Of a stretch of 64,000 nucleotides of DNA, positions 56,301 to 64,000 are shown piece after piece. The translations under genes and the position numbers were made by a program. The DNA comes from Podocnemis expansa (taxonomy: Eukaryota > Chordata > Testudines > Podocnemididae). The first letter of the stretch is position 1; each line of letters starts with the position of its first letter. Location of the stretch: assembly GCA_007922195.1 (NCBI GenBank), contig ML682125.1, positions 186,001 through 250,000 on the forward strand, read 5' to 3'. The notes below the pieces were generated by a model. That model saw nothing but the letters and a program-made list of their open reading frames with translations, had not been told where the DNA came from and ran no database searches.

Positions 56301-56816
56301 GTAAGCGCTTTTTAAGAACAACTGACCTGTTTTCCCTGTTTTTTGTTCATGAGAGAGGCTGTGGCTGAACAAGCCATTTACCTGAAGCGAAGGCCGCGCA
56401 GCGAGTGATTAGGCTGTCGACCCCACTGCCGTCAGCCACTGACTTGAGCAACACAAGCACCCGCCTTTCTGGCGGGGATTCTGCGAGGTGCAGAAAGCAA
56501 ATGGGAGGTTGCTGTGTATCTGGTGCAAGCACCGGAGTGGTTCACTCACTGGGCATCATGCTGCAGTCATGCAAGTGGCCGAGATTAGCTCTTGAGCAGC
56601 CCTGCTTGCCGCAGATGGGGAAGGTGTAGGGGGTGAGATGTGGGGCCGAAGCTCACACATTGGGAGAGCATGAGGCCTACATCACTTTCGTCTCTCTATC
56701 ATCCATCTTGCTTCAGCTTCCCTGACTCCTGGGGCCAGCTGCAGCTTCCTGACCAGTCACGCTTTTCAGTCCCTCGCTCATGTGGCCTCAAGCTTCCACC
56801 TGGATCGCCCCTGTGA

Positions 56817-58053
56817 ATCCTAGAATCCTAGGGTTGGAAGGGACCTCATAGGTCATCTAGTCCAACCCCCTGCCAGAGGCAGGACCACTCCCACTGAAAC
56901 CATCCCAGTCAGGGTTTTGTCCAGCCGGGCCTTAAACACCTCCAAAGATGGAGACTCCACCACCTCCCTCAGCAGCTCATTCCAAGTCTTCACCACTCGC
57001 CTAGTAAAAAAGTTTTTTCTAATATCCAGCCTCGACCTCCCTAACCGCAACTTGAGACCATTGCTCCTCATCCTGTCCTCCTTTACTACCGAGAATAGTC
57101 AAGCTCCATCTTCCTTGGAGCATCCCTTCAAGTAGTTGAAGGTTGCTATCAAATCCCCCCTCAATCTTCTCTCTGCAGACTAAATAAGCCTAATGCTTTC
57201 AGTCTTTCCTCATAGGACTTGTGCTCCAGCCCTTTAATCATTTTGGTTGCCCTCCTCTGAACTCTCTCTAGCATGTCCCTGTCCTTTTTGTAGTGGGGAG
57301 CCCAAAACTGAACACAGTATTCTAGATGTGGCCTCACCAGTGCAGAATAGAGGGGAATGATCACATCCCTCGATCTGCTGGTAACACTTCTTTTGATGCA
57401 GCCCAGTATGCCATTGGCCTTTTTGGCAGCAAGAGCACACTGCTGACTCATATCTAGCTTCCCATCCACCATGACCCCCAGGTCCTTTTCTACATTGCTG
57501 CTACTTAACTGAATGTTTCCCAGCCTGTAGCGGTACATGGGGATTTTTCGTCCCACGTGCAAGATTTTACACTTGTCCTTATTGAAGCTCATAAGATTTC
57601 TATTGGCCCACTGTTCCAATTTATCTAGGTCTCCCTGAATCCTGTCCTTGCCCTCCAACGTGTCTACTGGTCCCCCCAGCTTGGTGTCATCCGTGAACTT
57701 ACTGAGAGTGCAGTCTATTCCATCATCCAGATCATTGATGAAAATGTTGAACAGAACCGGCCCCAGGACCGACCCCTGGGGCACACCACTCGTGACTGGT
57801 TGCCAGCTAGACATGGAACCATTGATTCCTATGCACTGAAACTGTTGATCTAGCCAGTTTTCTATCCACCTTATAGTCCACCTATCCAACCCATACTTCC
57901 TTAATTTGCCAATGAGAATGCTGTGGGAAACTGTATCAAAAGCCTTGCTAAAATCAAGGTATATCACATCAACAGTTCTTCCTGCATCCAGAAAACCAGT
58001 CATCTGATCATAGAAGGAAATGAGATTGGTCAGGCATGATTTACCCTTGGCCT
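56817..58053 (-). mobile_element. CR1 LINE, 5'-truncated, frameshifted
   Basis: Minus-strand reverse transcriptase from KGxSCLTN (about 58050) to the tail (ATCCTAGAATCC-type end at about 56818-56830). The main open stretch 58003-57161 includes [34 protein letters not shown] and the catalytic box as KFTDDTKLG (Thr in place of the usual Ala). A frameshift near 57170 separates the end, 57071-56853. It is very similar to the 20.3-kb copy. Confidence 0.9.
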
Positions 58054-61000
58054 AGGAACAGGCACAGGTTCTCATCAGAGGAGATCAGGCAGGCAGATGA
58101 CTGGAGCGTGTGCACACCTGCTCACTCAATGCCAACTAAGTGGCTCATTCATTTATTTTCTTCTTCCACACTGGAATTTTTTAACCAAATCACTTCCCCC
58201 TACCCTCAGCCAGGTTAGAAACTAAGAAACCCCAGCAAGGCCCTGGCAATCCAGATGATACCAGGAGTCCCCATGTTAATATCTCTAACCAGGCAGCCGG
58301 CCGGAAGACTTGGACATATGCACCCAGGAGGACACCCCCAGCCCCAGCCAGCCTCCAAGTGTCTTGCAGGGTGGCTCAGGCTGGATGCCCCGACCGGCCT
58401 ATGGTGGAGGAGCCTGTTCACGCCCTGGCCTGGAGCAATGGAGGTGGAAGGTTTTCCCAGAGGACTTTTGTGTGCGGCTCAGACCATGAGATTTTCTGAG
58501 CAAGGTTTGGCCAGCAGGGATTTGATGCTGGGTGTCCGGGCTGCTCCCTGCATGTCTGACGTTGGTGCTGAATGAGTAGCAGAGGGGCTACTCCTGGGAA
58601 GGTCCGTGTGAATTTCTGGCCCATCCTCTTGTTTTCTCTCTCTGTGCATGTTGGGGTGCCAAGCTGTTACAGCTGAGGCGCTGGCTAGCCCCTGTGGTCA
58701 TGTTATTTCCGCTCGTGTCTGGATTTATCCTCACACCCCTGGGAGGCAGGGCAGGGCTACTGCCCCTGCCATACAGTGGGGAAACCGAGGCACAGAACAA
58801 CTGAGCAAGTGGCCCGAGGTCACACAAGCAGTTTGTGGTGAACCAGGGAACTGAACTCGGGTTTCCTGAGACTCCATCAATGGCTGTTGCCTTTGGCTAC
58901 CCTCCTCCCCCTTCCTGGTGCCCGCGCGCGGGAGGCGCTTGCTTTACACGCAGATGCTCACCAGGCGTGTTTGCACCACGTCCTGTGTCGTCAGCCAACT
59001 GGGGCAGGCAAAGGCTACCACATGACCCACCGCGCTGGCGTTGGGCACATGGGAAGATTGATGGACAGCAGCTGGTAGAGTGGCTGCCCACAGGGGCCTG
59101 GCGAAGGTGGGGGCAGTGTCACAAGGATCTGGTGTTCCCTGCACAACCCAGGTGTAGGGGGCAGTTGTGGGGAGCAGTTTGGCCAGCCAGGCTATGAAGG
59201 GCAGAGTCAGAGGAGCAGCAGCACTGAAATGCCCCTCAGGTGGGCTCTCGATGCTGGTGACTTGAATGGGAGCAGGATTGGGTCCTTCTGCTCCCGTGGG
59301 TCTGCTCTCTGCCCCAGTGTGAACTGCAGGGAAACCAGGTGCAGGGGACGAAGCTGCTCTGCCTGGGAACCTGCCTTCCTCCTTCAGCCATTTCTTCCCC
59401 GGGCACTCTTGTGCTCGGCCCCCTTGTTCTCTGGCCCACTCCTGCTCGCTCTGCACTGCTCCGCCATCCCCGTCCTAAAGGGCACAAGAGGGCACAGGGC
59501 CCTGGGCTGAGCAAAAGCATGGCCAGAAATGGCCTTGGGGTTAAGGGGGTGCACAGAGGGGTTCCCTAGACCATGTCCTATTGGCTGAGCTCAGAGGGAA
59601 TGGCCGGGTTTCCAGGGAGCCCTGGAGCCAGGGGAGCCCCAGGGGAGCTGTGCTAAACTGCTGTTGTTGACAGAAACGGTTCATTTGGGGGCTGAAAAAG
59701 TCACTGAGTGGCATGAAGGCAAAGGCAGAGATGCATTGCCTAGGTGAGCCCGAGACGGGGTCACGAAGGCACTTGCCCCAGAGGTGGGCAGGGCAGATGG
59801 GCCTGGGGAGGCAGGTGGGGGGCTAGATAACCTCATGTCCCCTCAAGGAGTCCAGCACCCCACAGGTGGTGATGGGGATGCCCCAATCTGCATTGCCTGG
59901 GCATGAGTGAACTGAGTTTGTGGGGTCACTGCCCAATTCCTACTGCCACCAGCAGAGCAGTGCTGCAGTGGGGACGAGGGCAGGCTGGCCCTTGGGGGGC
60001 ATCCGCTGGCCCCCAAAAAGGGCTCCCTGGATTAGGGCTGAGGCAGGTCACTTGGGGGGCCAAGCTGTGGGGAAGAGTCTCACAGTGTGTCTGCCGCCTC
60101 CCTGGTCTGGGGCTACCCTGGCTCTGTAGCCCCTGCAGCCCCCCTTATCATTGCCCAAGGGGCTGGGGCGGAGAGGATGGCAGCCGTGGGTCTGCTGAGG
60201 GCCCTGCCCGGTCCTTAGCACCCGCTGGGCTGCTGAGAGCTCCTGGGACTGACCGACAGGCCTGGGCAGACAAACAGACAGGCGCCCCACGTGCCCGTCC
60301 CGCTCTGTGGATGTGGCGAGGCGGGTCACGGTCTGGTGGCAGCTGTGGAGACGGGAGTAGGAGGCTGGCCGGGGGTTTGGGGCCCAGGGAGGAGGCTGAG
60401 GCAAGCAGGGGGGGCGGGTGGTAGTTAGGTGTGCCTGGCACACGTCACATTGTGCAGCTGTGTGTGTGTTTAGGGGAGAGCCAACTCACGACTCTCGAGG
60501 TGTTGGGTATTTCCCTTAAAGTCCCAGCTCCCAGAGTCACGTGACTGGTGTTAGGGCCAGCTCAGGTTCCCATGCTAAGTCTGTTCCTGGCCTGCCTGGG
60601 GTGGGAGGCTTGGAAACCTGACCGCAGGCCAGCAGAGAGGGAAGTCCCACATTTGTTATTCATCAAGCTGGCCAAGTTTTAAAACGATCTTGTACTTTTT
60701 GGACACTTGGGTTGGCTGGACCCTGTCCCCGCACCAAGGAACAAACCCCAACCAGCGCTTTCCAGGAGGTGGCAGGAACGCTGGTTTTTAAAGTCACACA
60801 TGGCGCGTAAACACGCCTGGCATGCCGGGAGCTTTCGAGGCGCCATCTATTTACGAGGGTTGGCTGTAACCTGCCTACAGGTGGCCGGCTGAGTGGGGGA
60901 TTTGGCTGTGCCAGGGAGCTCTGCCCTCGTGGCAGCTTGTGGCCATGCAGCTGTTCACAGCTCTTGCTTCATTGCTTGAGGAGGCTGCCTGGAAACTACC

Positions 61001-61304
61001 GGGCTGGGAGTGGGCTCCTCCAACTCCCAGAGGCACCTGAGTTGGAGGATAATCTCTGTCAGCAGTGTAGGGCCCATGACACGCAGCCAGCAGTTCTGGT
61101 CCTGTCCGATGCAGACTGGTGGGGCCTGCCCCTTCCCCACCCTCCCTTGGGCCAGGACAACCTCCGTGTGGCTGCAGAGGGTCAGAGCTGCCCTGTGGGT
61201 TGGGAGGCAGGGCTGGGAATCGTGGGGGGTGTGACGTTGGGACATGGAGGGTGACCCAGGCTAGTTCGGCCTGAGTGGGCCAAGCTCCACACATGGGGCC
61301 TGGC

Positions 61305-61675
61305 TGGTGCCCCTCACTCCCAACCCACAGCCCCCACTAGCTGCGCCCTGGTCCCCACCCCACTCCTCAACACAGCCGGTGCCCCTCACTCTCAGCCCGC
61401 AACCCCTGCTATCCTCTCACTGGGTCCCAGTCCCACAGCCCTGCTGCTGCCCCCCAGTCCTGACCCACAGTCCCCACTAGCTGAGCCCTGGTCCCCCCCC
61501 CCCCAGGTTTTGCTGGTGTCTGTCACTGCTGACCCACAGTCCTTGCTAGTCCAGCGCTGTGTCCCCCCCACTCCTCTGCCAGCGTCCTTTGGTCCTGCCC
61601 TGCAGCCTGCTCCTATCACAGCCCTGGCCCCCCAGCCTTGCCGGTGCCCCTCAGTCCCAGCCGTGGCCCCCCAGG
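61305..61675 (+). repeat. EBF4: C-rich degenerate minisatellite in EBF4 intron 1
   Basis: Irregular units of roughly 50-90 bp sharing GGTGCCCCTCACTC, TGACCCACAGTCCCCACTAG and GAGCCCTGGTCCCC phrases. Strongly pyrimidine-biased on the + strand. Confidence 0.65.
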
Positions 61676-62294
61676 ATTTCTCGAGTGTGCAGTGATTTCC
61701 TGGTTAGTTTAAGCCAGCTGATTGTGCCCCCGCAGCGACCTGCAGAGGGGCAGGGCACTGTGGGGTGTGCTGGGACGTTACCCTGGGCAGGATGGGGGGG
61801 TGACTGCAGAGCGGGCCTGGGCTGGGGCTGCCCCCATTGACACCAGTGTTTTCTAAGGGATGAGCTCTGACCCCTGGAGATGGGGGGAAGGATTGTGACC
61901 CCACGCTGCAGGGAGCTGGGCACCCTTGCATCCAGAGCCCTGAGGGGTCACTGCACCCTGTCTGTCTTGCCATCTGTCCTGTCATCGCAGAGCTCCTAGG
62001 CTCCATAGACAGAGGGGTCTGCTCTAAAGGTGTAACACCCCCACCCCTGCCTGGGGGGCTGCCAAGGGGTAGTCTGCACCCGTCCTCCCATCAGCCTGTG
62101 CCAGCTTGGATCTGGGCCAGAGACAATTCGTGGTGCACGTTGCCCAGGGCCAACAGGTGGTGACGTTCTGTCGATGGGCCTGCTAGGTGCTCCGGGTTGG
62201 CACTGGGGACTGGGCAGATGTCCCTGGAGCCTGGTGTTCTCGCTTTGTTCCTGCCCGCCTGGGTGACAGCAGGGCCAGCAACACCCATAGGCCT

Positions 62295-62510
62295 CCCCTA
62301 TAGGGCCTGGGCCAGCCCGACCAAATATGTGAACTAGGCAGTCGCCTAGGGTGCCAGGTTTTAAGAGGCACCCAATTAGATGGAAGTGAATTTTTTCATT
62401 TGTTTAAAAAATATACATTATCACTTTTCTCTATATTGACTGTAGATTGGGGGTACCAAAGTCATAGCTTGGCTAGGGTGCCCAAAACCCCTGGACCACT
62501 CCTGTGTAGA
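62295..62510. mobile_element. Possible interspersed repeat
   Basis: AT-rich island within GC-rich intron, bounded by TATAGGGCCTGGGCCAGCCC at the left and CCACTCCTGTGTAGAGGGCC at the right, containing GTCGCCTAGGGTGCCAGG and GCTAGGGTGCCC. The ends are only loosely inverted and no duplication is clear. Confidence 0.35.
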
Positions 62511-64000
62511 GGGCCTCTGCTGGATGGGCGAGGGGACTTAGGTCTGGCTGGTGCCAATGAGGTGGATGTTGGTCCCACAGAGTGAAGCTGAGGGCCCCAA
62601 ACTCATGGCCACCAGTTCTGCACAGCAGCCTTCGGGGCTTCCCAGTCACTGCAGCCCAGGCTGGAATTGAACCAACTAAGGGGCATCACGCTTGGGGCAG
62701 TGGGATACAATTCATGCAGAAAGCAGGTGCCAGGACTAGGAGCTTGCCCCTGCGACATCCCTGGGCTGACGCAGGCATCCCAGGTCTCTGCCCAGACCGG
62801 CCGAGGAGGGGCTGAGTCCCTTCCTCGCATGCTGCACAGTGGGCTGGATGAGGGCCTGTTCCAGCTGCATGGGGCAGGGGGAGGTGCTGCCTCATGGGAT
62901 GAAATTGCCCCCCGCCTGCCATCCTGCGGGCTTGCCTGATTGTGGCGGAGGATGGTAGGGACATTGGACCTTTGTGTATTGAGCTGGCCTGGGGGGACCT
63001 CTGGGTGCATGGTCTGTCCACGTCCTGTGCCTTGAGAAGAACGACTGTGCTCCTCGCCTGTGCTCTGAACAAGACAGTTCCCAAGTCTCCAGGCATGAGG
63101 CTCCATCACTTGGGCCCCCGTGTGGCCCTAGGAGATCCATTCCCAGCTGTGTGAAACTGCCCAGCCCCACTCCCCTGTCCCCTGCCCCCCGTGGGAGATG
63201 GGGCCCAAGAAACAAGCTGAGAAGCTCCAGCTGTTTCACCTTTTCCCCACACAGCTCCCCTTGCTGGTCCTGGGCACAGCTAGCGCCTGTCCTGGAGCCC
63301 TGTGGGCGGCCGCTCCTTGGTCACTTGCCACGAGGAATCATTTCCGATCCATGTTTATTTACTATGGAGTTGTCACCATCACCCAGGCTGGCCAGCCTCG
63401 ACCCGTGGCCAGACCCTGCTCTCTGGCGTGCCAGGAGAACCCGGCACAGCCGCAGTCCTTCGAGGCGCAGTGCAAGAGAGCAGAGTTTCTCCCAGTCAGT
63501 GTGAAGTGTCCATGTGGGGTCACCATAGGGCGGCCGCAGGAGGGTGGCCAGCTTTGGGCGGATGGATTCCTGGAGCTTTAATCCCATGGTGCCACCCTGA
63601 GTTCAAGAGTCATTTGCCAGGTCAATCCTGTAGGGTTGGCGGGGCTGGCTCGCCTGGATTAGGGGCAGCGCCCATGGTTCAAAGGGAAGGGGATGGATGC
63701 GGTGTTCAGGCTCTTGCACCATTTGGTGTTTTGCTCCCAGAGCTGGAGTCAGAGGATACCCTGAGCTTTTGTTTTCAACAGGCAAGTGCCTGACTCTCCC
63801 AGTGGCGGAGAAGAGCCTGTGCTCTCAGTGCAACTTAAAGGCCCAGAACGTGAAGGCAAATAAAATGGCTGTTGTTTTAGTGCCTGACTCAAGGACGCTG
63901 GGGCTAGCCAGCATTGCGTTCCCTCCTCTGAGCATGCCGCTCCTATCCCTGCACCTCCAGTGGGAGGGCTGGAGTAGAGACCCCTCTACAATCCAGTGTC

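Larger units (their letters stand above)
50205..64000 (+). other. EBF4: EBF4 intron 1 (partial)
   Basis: Starts with GTAAGG and runs past the window end; the conserved exon 2 (ARAHFEKQPP...) is not found. Contents: CR1 at 56817-58053, a C-rich minisatellite at 61305-61675, and a possible repeat at 62295-62510. The first 5 kb (50.4-55.5 kb) is AT-richer and free of recognised repeats, which is where regulatory sequence would be sought. Nothing else was recognised. Confidence 0.75.

Noticed and set aside
50205..64000. EBF4 exon 2 or a small gene nested in intron 1
   Set aside because: No frame contains the highly conserved ARAHFEKQPP / NFFHFVLALYDRQG blocks, and no other conserved exon was seen.
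1..64000. tRNA genes, CRISPR arrays, bacterial-type operons
   Set aside because: None seen; tandem repeats here lack regular spacers and the window is eukaryotic.

Overview
This is vertebrate genomic DNA: genes split by GT-AG introns, two CpG-island promoters and abundant CR1 LINE copies. CR1, hAT-type MITEs, a DIRS-like element and a TTTCGAAA-rich palindromic element together suggest a non-avian sauropsid, most likely a turtle. That assignment is inference from repeat content and recalled repeat families.

Two real genes are present, both on the + strand. (1) A complete ten-exon coding gene (7732-25467) encodes a 662-residue polytopic membrane RING-H2 E3 ligase of the TRC8/RNF145 family; I call it RNF145-like. 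All nine introns have GT-AG borders and every exon joins in frame. (2) The first coding exon of an early B-cell factor (COE) transcription factor lies at 50071-50204 and best resembles EBF4. Its first intron fills the rest of the window, and exon 2 is not reached. From memory of the human map, RNF145 lies next to EBF1 in the same relative order and orientation. This window therefore looks like the whole-genome-duplication sister of that locus.

Layout: 1-5.3 kb holds old LINE and hAT pieces and a broken Tigger transposase. A 5'-truncated CR1 (5.3-6.8 kb) follows. 6.88-7.73 kb is the RNF145-like promoter, with a 44-bp-phased array of YY1-like motifs. 7.7-27.06 kb is the RNF145-like gene, ending in a poly(A) signal. 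27-38 kb is intergenic with a few repeats. 38.5-46.3 kb is a transposon cluster: a palindromic element, two solo LTRs in opposite orientation and DIRS remnants. 47.6-49.27 kb is a G-rich minisatellite abutting the EBF4 CpG island (49.27-50.35 kb). 50.2-64 kb is EBF4 intron 1, with one CR1.

Several transposons could be delimited to the base by their target-site duplications (8 bp for hAT copies, 5 bp for the solo LTRs). No tRNA, rRNA or CRISPR array was recognised. I found no novel enzymatic system. The most notable points are the ohnologous linkage, the altered YLYF motif in the RNF145-like protein, and the phased YY1-motif promoter.
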